Below are positions 38,031 to 48,346 of a DNA stretch of 64,000 nt, one piece after another. A program made the position numbers and the translations under genes. Origin of the DNA: Cercis canadensis (lineage: Eukaryota; Streptophyta; Magnoliopsida; Fabales; Fabaceae); assembly GCA_003255065.1 (NCBI GenBank), contig QAOA01008120.1, positions 133,341-197,340 on the forward strand, in the 5' to 3' direction. Every line of letters begins with the position of its first letter. Position 1 is the first letter of the stretch. The notes below the pieces were generated by a model that worked only from the letters and a program-made list of their open reading frames with translations, was not told the origin of the DNA and did not search any database.

Positions 38031-38460
38031 CACTAGAAGAAAATAGTAGATTTTTTACGATAAAAAGTTATAAAAAAATTATAAAAATTCATGAGAAAAT
38101 GGCTATTCTTGATATTTTCTCATGGAAAAATAGATAAGAGAAAAAGATCGTGGGATTTGAGAAAGCAATTTTTTCATGAAAAATGCTGTGAGAACCGCAA
38201 AAAAAAAAAAAANAAAAAAAAAAAAAAAAAAAAAGTGAAAAATTAAGCTGAAAATTTGTTATTTGTGGATGATATTGTCACAGTATTTCTCATGCTTTTT
38301 GAATTGTGGGAACATTTTCTTATGACTTGAAACTGTGAGAATTTTAAGTTTTCTCAGGGTTTTTAACGGTGAGAACATTTTCTCATGGTTTTGACCATGA
38401 GAAACTTACTTGTGCATGTAGAATTATCTAGTTTTCTCATAGACAAAATATCAATTAACA
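38031..38460 (+). mobile_element. CACTA-like (En/Spm) left end
   Basis: Begins CACTAGAAGAAAATAG, close to the plant CACTA terminus CACTACAAGAAAA. It is followed by many subterminal words of the form CATGAGAAA, TTCTCATGG and GTGAGAA. A poly-A run with a single N lies at 38200-38234. I did not find the matching right terminus in the window; related words recur at 41430-41790. Confidence 0.55.
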
Positions 38461-38707
38461 TTAGAAGAAAGAACAAAAAAAAAACTTGTTTTGAGATTCT
38501 TTTCCAACAAATGTATTGGATAAAACCAAATAGCTCGAATTTTCATTTGAGGTTAAATATCTGAAACATCATCTCACTCTCAATGAATAGAGAAAAACAA
38601 AATTCTCCTTAATCCAGAAATAATATTCGACTTAATCATAGTTCAAGATTTTAATTAACAATTAATATTATCCATGCCATTGACTTTGTTGGATCCACAT
38701 TTTTACC

Positions 38708-39392
38708 TACTAAAACAGAAACAAAAAGTGAAAATTACCAAAATAGAAAGATGACCACCGGAGATTATTTGATTCTCACTCACAATGATCATTTTATTGT
38801 ACCTTTTAACCAACTATTAATTGTGTGATAATCAGTGGTCATTTTTTCTGTTTTACTAATTTTAACTTCTCATTTCTTTTTTTAAAAGAAGAAATGTTGC
38901 TTAGTTTTCTGTTTTTGTAATTCTCCCAATCATTTTAGTTGTTATTCTGTTTGTAAGTTGTAGTATTGAATAATTCGCCTATTGATGATAATCTATTTAT
39001 ATTTTTATATTTAAGTGACTCTTACTCACGATATGTGCAAACAAAATTTGGGTTATCTTTGTCAACCTAAGCTTCCGAGTAATTAAATATATGTTGTAGC
39101 AAGAAACATAAATAAATATAGCACCAAAAGGGAACTGCAATGTTAGAGCTGCAAACTACAATGAAAAAGGAAAATAATATATGATTTTCCTTGGAATAAA
39201 AAAAGAAAGAAAGAAAGAAAGAGGACCTACTTAAATTAACAGCTTAAAACTTTGTATCTAAAGTCAAGCTAGCTATATATGTTGTCTAAATATATAATGT
39301 TATATTTATCACTTTTTATTCTCACCATGTTACAATACTGTGAACCTAGTTATTTAGATTTACTTTATTGTTTTAAATTAATGTCTCAAATA
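38708..39392. repeat. Duplicated segment, copy B (uninserted)
   Basis: Paralogue of 36330-37905 without the hAT insertion. It lies between the CACTA-like left end and the related subterminal words at 41.4 kb, so it may be cargo of that element. Confidence 0.8.
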
Positions 39393-40608
39393 TATTTGAA
39401 AACAGAATCTATGTGCCTCTGTTCTTACTATCTGGCCATTTTCGTGCATCAATAATTTATGGAGCAACAATGAGCTAGCTTGTAACCTATATATATATAT
39501 ATTAGCGAGGGATATAAGTAGTTTGCAAGACATCAGGCATTCAAACATATGTACTGTCAAGTAACAAGAAAAAATCAAGGCTATCATATTTCAAGGTCAA
39601 GGCATGTCATAAGCTTCAGTGAGAACTTATAGTAATACTTACATATTGCCTACATTGAGAGTCAAACTTAAGCCTTATAAACAAAGTGTTTCAATCCTTA
39701 CCAGATGAACTAACTCCCGTGATGATATTATTAATAAGTGATGTTTTGCCTACTCTTTTATTTTTCAGAGACAATATTAGGTAAGGATCTTGTTATGGAA
39801 TTAACGTATGACACAGTAAAAGAGAACCAGAATATACCCTATATTCCAATGGATAGAAAACAAAAAAAGACGTACGTTGGGAAAAAAATAAAGCTTAGGT
39901 CCTTTTCGTTTCGCTTTGAAGGCTCAGCAAATTAAAGCAAGAGCAATAAGTAAAATGAATAATGGTTTGCACCATGAATTGAAAGAATGTTAGTCTTTTA
40001 TACACATTACCAGTCAGTCTTCAAACACCATATATAGAGGCATTTATTACAAGGAACAATAACATATGTAAAGGCCAACTAGGATTTAGCTGCTATGTAC
40101 AAGATACATCAAAAAGAGTAAAATTATATTCAGATAACAATTGATAAACTAATAGACAGTTTGGTTTCTAAGTCCATTAATTAGTATCAAATGAATGAAT
40201 GGTCTACGAGGTTGAACTTTTAATTTCCAATTATCTATGTTCATTTTATTCTCGAAAGTGCACTATTCACTGTTAAGGGAACCAAATTCTTCTTGAATGT
40301 TGTGATGCATGTAAGCATGGTAAATATGAGCGTAGCCCACATAAATAGAACACAATTTAGGTACAGTAAATGGTACTGGAAACTAGATAAGGTCCTGTAT
40401 AGAAGGTCATTGTCCTTGAGTTAAGTGTTTCACTTTTACTTTAAGCTAATTATCTAAAAGTCATATATAAAGGGGAAGAGGGGCTAGGGGAATAAAAGTA
40501 AATACCTTCTCTTTCTTCATTTTATGGAGATTAGCTTTGTAGTTTCATAGCCTCTAAGCACATGCTCGTCCCGTATCCAAAGGACTTAATTTTGAAGTCT
40601 TCCCTCTT
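39393..40608. other. AT-rich spacer
   Basis: No recognisable gene. A 65-codon open stretch at 39738-39935 has no motif I know and no supporting splice context, so I do not call it a gene. Confidence 0.5.
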
Positions 40609-41018
40609 AATAATCCTAAAAGTTATATAATATTCAACACTATTCCAAAAAAATAAAAAATGAAATAATCACTTTACATTTACCATATAACAAAAGCCCC
40701 AAATTAATTTTAACAAAAATTCACAATTCAATCACCAATTTTAATATCAAAATTCAGCCATAATAGCCCTAATGATTACATAATATTCAAAACTATTCCA
40801 AAAAATCTAAGAAAATAAATTATCACTCTATCTATACCATACAACAAAAACCTCAAATTAATTTTAACAAAAATAAACAATTCCATCACCAGTTTTAATA
40901 ACAGTTCAGCCATAAAGCCCTAAAAATTATATACTATTCAAGACCATTACAAAAAATCTAAAAAAATATATATTCTAGAATCACTCTACATCTACGTACC
41001 ATACAACAAAAGCCCTAA
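40609..41018. repeat. Tandem repeat, unit about 150 bp, 2.6 copies
   Basis: Three successive starts (CCTAAAAGTTATATAATATTC at about 40613, then about 40768, then about 40918) head units sharing ACTATTCCAAAAAA, ACCATA(C/T)AACAAAA and CATCACCA(A/G)TTTTAATA. Periods of about 156 and 148 bp. AT-rich. Confidence 0.8.
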
Positions 41019-41429
41019 GGAAATTCATAAAAAACGAAAAAAGAAAAAGCTACATCAAGTCCAATTGAAACATAAAAATTCATATTCAAAGGATTCTCTA
41101 ACCTAAAATAATAGTGACCTAATCAATGCTAAAACTCATCTACATTAATGATTAATCCTAATTCCCTCTACAACCATAATGCACTCAAATCCACCAAGCT
41201 TTTAAGCGAAAATCATGGCTAGCCCAAAGAAGAGAATATAAGAAGGAGGAGAAGTTTGGGGTGTTACCTCAACTCTCAATGAAGCTTGAAGCCTCCAACA
41301 TGCACCTAAACCCTCACCGCCACTAGAATGATGCCACTGCATAGGGATGAGAAGAGAGAAGAGAGGTTTAGTTAGATTTTTAGCAAACTGCAAAATGGGG
41401 CTGCGGGTTGGGGGAGGGGTTTAATTTCC

Positions 41430-41850
41430 AGATTTCTCATGATTTGTTTCCATGAGAAAAACCGTGAGAAACTAAGGTGATAAGATGCGTTAAATGAAAC
41501 GCACATTTTGGGTTCTCAAAGTTTCAAAGCATGAGAAACTAATTATATCTTTTTTTGGTCCAAACCATGAAACTATATAGTGAGAATATTTCCACTCGAT
41601 GTATCAGCCCTTTAATTTCACAAGGTATTTTACAGTGAGAATAATTTTTTGTTCTTTATTTTTTTTGGTGAAAACCAAGAGAAATGTCATAAGAAAATTC
41701 TTATGTGTTGGTGCCTCCATCCCGTCATGCTCCGGCCAATTTTCTCACGGTTTTTTTTTTTCTCACAACCCAATTTCTATGAGACAATGCCCATTGATAA
41801 ACTTTTTTCTAAGATTCAAATATGGTTGTCTAGATAAAACAAAATGATAA
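41430..41850 (-). mobile_element. CACTA-like subterminal region
   Basis: Many copies of CATGAGAAA, GTGAGAA and TTTCTCACGG in mixed orientation, matching the word set at 38031-38460 in inverse order. No CACTA terminus is visible before the receptor gene begins at 41881, so the right end seems lost. Tentative. Confidence 0.4.
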
Positions 41851-41880
41851 AAACCACTTGTTTATCTAAGAATAATTATT

Positions 41881-42015
41881 TGGCGATAAATCATCCCGGT
41901 CTATGAAGACAACGACACAGAATATGGCAATGGCCTGATACCATATATCAATTATGCCTTAGAGGCAATTGACACATGAGTGCCATACAGAAGTTTCATT
42001 GACCCACGTTCTAAT
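41881..42015 (+). pseudogene. Glutamate receptor-like gene, ligand-domain fragment 1
   Basis: Reads WR, a stop, IIPVYEDNDTEYGNGLIPYI, then ALEAIDT, a stop, VPYRSFIDPRSN. This is the N-terminal periplasmic-binding-like domain of plant GLR channels (usual form WREVVPIYxDNEYGxGxIPYL...RVPYRSVI). A Copia element is inserted at 42015/42016 with duplication CTAAT, and the gene continues at 47148. Two in-frame stops (TAA, and a TGA at an expected Arg codon) mark it as dead. Everything upstream of Trp-Arg is missing or unrecognised; CACTA-like sequence lies there instead. Confidence 0.82.
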
Positions 42016-42459
42016 TGTTAAAGTGATGAAGAACCTGAAGAAACTTTATCTGAGATCACCATTGAAGAATCCAATCTCTGATGAAGCAGATTTCTGATCT
42101 TGCAGAATCTGGTGCAACAGATGAATAAACCAGAAAAATGAAGTGTAGCAGAAAGAAATTGTAAAAGCTATGAAGAGAAGTCAGAGAGCAAATGTACTCA
42201 TTATCTGAATTATGAATACTGTCATGCACATTACATTACATTAGCTATCGTATATATAGGAATCCTACAGCTAACTAACCGCTCAGCTTCTCATGGAAGC
42301 CATTACATAAATATACAGCTGTACTGTATAACTAACTCTGACTAAACTAACTGCCTTGACTTCACTGCTGACGTGTCACTGCTGATGTGGCATACTGACG
42401 TGTCATGCAAGCCATCCCTGACTTATCCAGCATCATATGCTTCTAATTTCTGTTTAACA
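42016..42459 (-). repeat. 3' LTR of Copia element 2
   Basis: Minus strand TGTTAAACAG...CATCACTTTAACA. It carries a 14-bp segment (GACGTGTCACTGCT on the plus strand) not present in the other LTR. Confidence 0.93.
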
Positions 42460-45400
42460 TTCCCCCTCAAACTCATGGTGCGGGGAAGGACAGTGAGTTT
42501 GGCTCTATTGGACAGAAATAACCTGGTGGACAAAGGTTTGGTAAGTGCATCTGCTATTTGATCCACAGAAGGGACATGGCATAGGCGCAAGGATTTGTTC
42601 AAAAGCCTTTCTCTAACAAAGTGGCAATCAATCTCAATGTGCTTAGTTCTGGCATGAAGCACAGGGTTGGCAGCAAGGTAAGTGGTGCTAAGGTTGTCAC
42701 AAAGCAAGAGAGGAGTAGAAGGCAAAGGGACTTTGAGTTCTTGAAGCAAGGACTGCAGCCAAAGAAGCTCAGAAGTAGCATTAGCCAAGGCCCTATATTC
42801 AACCTCTGTACTGGACCTAGCCACTACCTTCTGCTTGCCAGAAGACCAAGAGACTAGACAGGGACCAAGAAACACAGCATGGCCACTGGTGTTGCGTCTG
42901 TCATCAGGACAGCCAGCCCAGTCTGAGTCAGTGTAAGCCAGTAAAGGGAGGGAGGCAGAGGAACAAAGAGTAAGGCCATAAGAGAGTGTTCCTTTGAGGT
43001 ATTTAAGCACCCTCTTAGTAGCAAGGAGATGAACATCAGTAGGAGCACTGAGAAATTGACAAAGTTTATTAACTGAGAAAGAAATATCAAGGCGAGTGAT
43101 AGTACAGTACTGTAAAGCCCCCACCAAGCTTCTATAAGGCAAGGGATCAGGAAGCCTAGTACCATCAGTAATGGATAATGACTGAGAAGTAATCATGGGA
43201 GTGGGAGCTGGCTTACAATGTTCCAGACCTGCTTTATGCAACAAATCAGTAACATACTTAGTTTGGGACAGATGGAGGTGATGAGACTTGCGAGTTGTCT
43301 CAATGCCCAGAAAATAATGCAAGGGACCTAAGTCCTTCAAAGAAAAGGTAGAATTGAGAGCAACAGTGAGATGCTTGATAAGCACCATACTAGAACCTGT
43401 AAGTATGATATCATCCACATATACCAGAAGAAAAAGTACTGCTGTAGAAGAGTGAAACACGAACAGAGAATTATCAGACATAGTGCAAGTAAAACCCCAT
43501 TGCAGTAAGGTGATTTTAAGCTTGGTGAACCAGGCATGTGGAGCCTGTTTCAAACCATACAAGGCTTTGCGAAGTCTGCAGACATGATGAGGAAAAGAGG
43601 AGCTTTCAAAGCCTTGAGGTTGTCTCATGTATACCTCCTCATGCAAATCTCCATTGAGGAATGCATTGTTGACATCAAGCTGCTGAATGGGCCAATTTTT
43701 GGATAAGGCAATTGTAAGCACAGTGCGAATAGTGGCTGGTTTAACCACTGGACTGAATGTATCAAAGTAATCTATGCCATATGTTTGAGTGAAACACTGA
43801 GCAACCAATCGAGCTTTATGTCTCTCAATTGAACCATTTGACTTGTATTTTAACTTGTACACCCATTTGCAACCTATAATATTCTTGCCAGTTGGACACT
43901 CAACAAGATCCCATGTGTGATTAGCCTGCAAGGCCTTGTACTCAGCAGCCATAGCATCAAAGCAGTGAGTGGAATGAATGGCTTGATTATAAGTAGAAGG
44001 CTCCACTGGATGAAGAGTATAAGCAAAAGTGTAAACCCTTGGTTTAAAAATACCATTTTGACTTCTGGTAGTCATGCGAGTGGGAGGCACAGGGTGCACA
44101 GGTGAGGAGGAAGCTGCAGGTAAGTCATCAGTAGCAACAACACCAGAGGAAGAATGAGAGACTTGAGAGATACCTGAGGAAGATCCTGCATTCAAATCAG
44201 AAGTTGTATGGACAGTAGGAGAACCAGAAATAATATGTGGGATAGTAGAAGCAACAGGTGACTGAGTAATGGAGGGAGGTACAGCAAGAAGAATGAAGCA
44301 ACTTGCATCTTTAGAAGACACTGAGGCAGTAGGAGAACCTGAGAGAGACTGAGAAATGAAAGGGAAGACATTCTTAGCAAACACTACATGCCTAGAGATA
44401 TAAATTCTCTTGGAATTCATGTCAAGACAAAGAAAACCTTTATGTTTATTGCTATAACCCAGAAAACAGAAAGAAGCAGATCGATTTTCAAGCTTATGAG
44501 AGCAATAGGGTCTCAAATAGGGAAAACACAAACAACCAAAGGTTTTAACTTGAGAAAAATCAGGAAATTTCTGATAAAGCAACTCATATGGTGACTGATG
44601 CCTGAGGACTGCTGTAGGTAGCCTATTGATGAGATAAACAGCAGTTTGGAAAGCAAAGGGCCAGTACTTGGTAGACACTCCTGCAGTGGTAAGTAATGAG
44701 AGGCTAGTTTCCACAACATGCCTATTCTTTCTCTCAATAATGCCATTTTGCTCTGGTGTGTAAGGACAGGAGAATCTGTGCTGCATACCTGAAGTTTTTA
44801 CCAACTGATCAAAGGCCACAAACTCCCCACCAAAATCAGATTGTAAGACCTTTATTTTGCACTCAAACTGTCTTTCTACCATAAGTTGAAATCGCTTAAA
44901 CATTTCTAAGGCTTCATCCTTAGATTTCAGAAGATACAGCCATGAAAATCTACTGAAGTCATCAATTAACAGCAGAAAATAGCATGCTCCATTAACAGAA
45001 GAACATGAGGGTGATCCCCATAGATCAGCATGAATCAAATCAAAAGCTTTTATTGCACGAGTTGTAGAATTTACAAAAGATAGCTTGTGGCTTTTAGCCA
45101 ACTGGCACGAGCTACAGACAAGAGTTTTATTGAATGCAAAACGAGGTAAATTGCACTGAGTCATAACCCTATTGACTATATCAAGGGCTGGATGACCTAA
45201 TCTATTTTGCCACAGTTGTAATTCTGAACTAGGTGTGCTAGAATGCAAACTAAACAATTGAAAAGCTTGAGCAGAACTGGAAAACATCTTGCTGTCAGAA
45301 GCAATTTTAGTCATTATCTTGTACATGCCTTGATCAAGTTTTCCTTGGAGCAGCACCTCCTTGGTTCTCTGGTCCTTCACAAGAAAGACAGAAGGATAGA

Positions 45401-46697
45401 ACTCTACATAAGCATCATTATCCTTACACAACTTTTGTACACTAACCAGATTTGCAGATATTTTAGGCACATGCAAGACATGTTTTAATAACAAAGGCCT
45501 GCTAGTGGATGAAATGGATGCCATACCTGTGTTGTGCACAGCCAATCCTTTACCATTACCCACAGTGACTATATCATCACCAATAAAAGGATTGTGCAGA
45601 GCCAAATTACCAAGATTAGGTGTTACATGATGAGTAGCACCAATGTCAAGAAACCATGGTGTAGAGTCATCTAGAGTTTCTGATGTGGCCAGCAGAGCTT
45701 GCAGATTGTGAGATTGTGCAGGATTGGTATTGGTATTGAATGATTTTGTTTGGAAGCCATTGTCAAACTTGTGCCAACAATCAGAAGCGACATGGCCAGG
45801 TTTGTGACAAATTTGGCACTGAGGTTTGTTATTTGTACCACTCCAGGACTTATTTTTCCTGAATTGATGACCTTGATTTGCAGAGAAACCTTTTGCAGAA
45901 TTACTTGCATTTCCAGAATGTGAACCATAGCCTTGATTTCCATGGTTTCCATTTTGATTAAACCTTCTTCTTCCTGAAGATTGATTAAACAAAGCAGCAT
46001 TGGCTTGCATAAGCACTTGCTCATCTACAGTCTTTTGCCTCTCAAGTCTGCTTTCAAAAGTGAGTAAGTGACTTTGCAAGGTTTCAACTAAAATGGCCTC
46101 AAAGCTGAGTGGAGCAACAACTGGATTGAACTCAGGTCCTAATCCATTGAGGATGAACATAACCTGATCTTCTTGTGAAATGCTTTCTCCTATGGCATGC
46201 AGATTATCACATAGATTTCAAATTTTTAGAATAAATTCCCAAACTCCAAGATTGCCTTTCCTGGTAGTCTGCAACTTCAATTTTAACTCCATGATTCTGG
46301 ATCTTGAAGAACATGCAAAGCTATCTGCAAGAGATCTCCAAATCTCGAATGCAGTGTTGTAAGACATGATCTGAGCCATGATTTGATCAGTCAAGGATGC
46401 ATAAATCCAGCTCATAACGAGATGATTTTGTCTCTGCCAGATGGTGTAATCAGGATTTAAGACTAGAATTCATGTATCAGCAGTTGAGTCTTGAACAAAT
46501 CTTAGTGGACATAGCTTGGATCCATCCAAAATTTCTTCAAAACCATTTGCAATGACGATATTCAGAAGTTGATTTCTCCAGATCAGGTAATTACCTCGAT
46601 CGAACGTGATTGTCAGTGATTGACTCAGCATTGGAAAAGCAAGAGAGTTCCCGGATTCTTGTAATGACGACGCAGGGGTTGAAGTGCTGTCTGTCAT
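42423..46697 (-). pseudogene. Polyprotein of Copia element 2
   Basis: A very long open stretch (46160-42423) preceded by a gag N-terminal part (46697-46218, with TITFDRGNYLIWRNQLLNIV). Domains in order: gag; zinc knuckle CQICHKPGHVASDC; protease WFLDIGATHHVTPN; pre-integrase block WQNRLGHPALDIV; integrase core (DDFSRFSWLYLLKSKDEA, LQSDFGGEF, SCPYTPEQNGIIERKNRH); reverse transcriptase (NIIGCKWVYKLKYKSNGSIE, DVNNAFLNGDL, YVDDIILTGSS); and RNase H (YTDSDWAGCPDD, SSTEVEYRAL). The pre-RT word MTTRSQNGIFKPR suggests the Ale/Retrofit branch. It would encode the element's capsid and replication enzymes. Treated as a fossil. Confidence 0.93.
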
Positions 46698-46717
46698 TTA
46701 GATTTGCTCTGATACCA

Positions 46718-47147
46718 TGTTAAAGTGATGAAGAACCTGAAGAACCTTTAACTGAGATCACCATTGAAGAATCCAATCTCTGATGAAGCAGATTTATGAT
46801 CTTGCAGAATCTGGTGCAACAGATGAATAAACCAGAAAAATGAAGTGTAGCAGAAAGAAATTATAAAAGCTATGAAGAGAAGTCAGAGAGCAAATGTACT
46901 CATTATCTAAATTATGAATACTGTCATGCACATTACATTACATTAGCTATCGTATATATAGGAATCCTACAACTAACTAACCGCCCAGCTTCTCATGGAA
47001 GCCATTACATAAATATACAGTTGTACTATATAACTAACTTTGACTAAACTAACTGCCTTGACTTCACTGCTGCTGTGGCATACTGACGTGTCATGCAAGC
47101 CATCCCTGACTTATCCAACATCATATGCTTCTGATTTCTGTTTAACA
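46718..47147 (-). repeat. 5' LTR of Copia element 2
   Basis: 430 bp, about 97 percent identical by eye to 42016-42459 outside the indel. The adjoining primer site shows that this is the 5' end. Confidence 0.93.
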
Positions 47148-47593
47148 CTAATGAAACCCTAACTTTGGATGAACTTCATAAGATAACTAATCACACACTA
47201 ACAAGAATATTTCTTGCTCATATGACTTTACTTGGGCCAAAGTTTTTCCCATCTGCAAAGAAAGATGTGATGATGTCGAAGGGTATGTATGGATAGTCAC
47301 TGAAGGGTTATCTACTGTTTTAGATCCTATGGAACCAAAAGTGATAAAATCCATGCAAGGTGTCTTGGGAATAAAGCCAAGAGTGCCCAACACAACTAGG
47401 CTTGAGGACTTTCAAAAGTGGTGGAATACTTCCACTAAAGTAACCCTGTTTGGATTATGGGCTTATGACACTCTTTGGGCATTGGCGATGGCGGTAGAGA
47501 AAGCTGGGATAACAAATTCTGTATCCTAGAAGAAAAATGTTACTAGTAACAACACAAACATAGTTGATTTTGCAGATATAAGAATATCTAAAA
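47148..47593 (+). pseudogene. Glutamate receptor-like gene, ligand-domain fragment 2
   Basis: Continues the GLR ligand domain: ETLTLDELHKITNHTLTRIF, AHMTLLGPKFFPSAKKDVMM, GWIVTEGLSTVLDPMEPKVI, SMQGVLGIKPRVPNT, LEDFQKWW, then TLFGLWAYDTLWALAMAVEK and AG. These are the conserved GLR words SMQGVLGV and GLWAYDAxWALAMAVEKAG. A TAG replaces an expected Gln soon after. At 47593/47594, after DIRISK, a Mutator-like element begins, and the gene resumes at 57347. Confidence 0.87.
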
Positions 47594-47733
47594 TAGGGTT
47601 TTTTTTTTTTACTTAAATAATGCTTTTTAATAAAATAAATATGAAAATAGGTTACTTTTTAAAATATTTACTGAAATGGGTATGTTTTTTTGCCCAAAAA
47701 ATGTGTACTCGTTTTTAGTATAAAACATTGAAA
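47594..47733 (+). repeat. Left terminal inverted repeat of the Mutator-like element
   Basis: About 140 bp from TAGGGTTTTT; pairs with 57208-57346. AT-rich. Confidence 0.88.
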
Positions 47734-48346
47734 TGAAACAAAGTTTTACATAAAAAAAGTGGATTTATAACTGCGTTTTATACAAGAAATGCTAACAATT
47801 TGAACTTAAAACGCATATTTACAAAAATCATATTTTAAATCAAATGGTCTGACTGCATGGGAAGTTGGTAAAATGCGGATTTAAATCCATGTTTTCCTCT
47901 AGAAAATGCGGATTTGACTCTAGCTTGCTGTGTTATCTTTTGAAACGCTGGTTTTGGCCTGTAAAACACTATTTTGCTACTGTAAAATGTTGACATTGTA
48001 GTAATCCTCAAACTAGCATTTTGTACTTCAGATATCTTTTATAAATAGCCATTCAATTTCATTTGCTCATTGCTTAAAATTTGTAGTGTTGAGTGTGTTT
48101 TGAGATTAAGAGAAAAATTTTGTGAAATTATTCTGAAAGAAATTTTTTTGAAGGGCAGAAAATGTACAAGTTTGTGATAGCTGATTGTACAAGTTAAAGA
48201 ATTAAAAGTTGTTTAGGTATGTTTAATATTTTTATTTTTTATTAGTGTTGAGCATATATATTTGATGTTGAATTATTATTAGTATTTAGAATTTAAGATA
48301 TTGTGATGATTTTAATAATATGTATTATTCGTAATTTAGGAGGAAG

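Larger units (their letters stand above)
42016..47147 (-). mobile_element. Ty1/copia element 2, nearly whole
   Basis: Minus-strand Copia element of 5,132 bp. LTRs at 46718-47147 (5', 430 bp) and 42016-42459 (3', 444 bp). Perfect target duplication CTAAT (42011-42015 and 47148-47152). Minus-strand primer site TGGTATCAGAGC just inside the 5' LTR (46706-46717), and polypurine tract TTGAGGGGGA inside the 3' LTR. The LTRs differ at about 13 sites plus a 14-bp indel, so it is young (on the order of one million years). It looks nearly whole, with perhaps one or two breaks. Inserted in an exon of the GLR gene. Confidence 0.95.

Noticed and set aside
39738-39935. Small gene of 65 codons
   Set aside because: No motif, no splice or promoter context, and AT-rich surroundings typical of chance frames.
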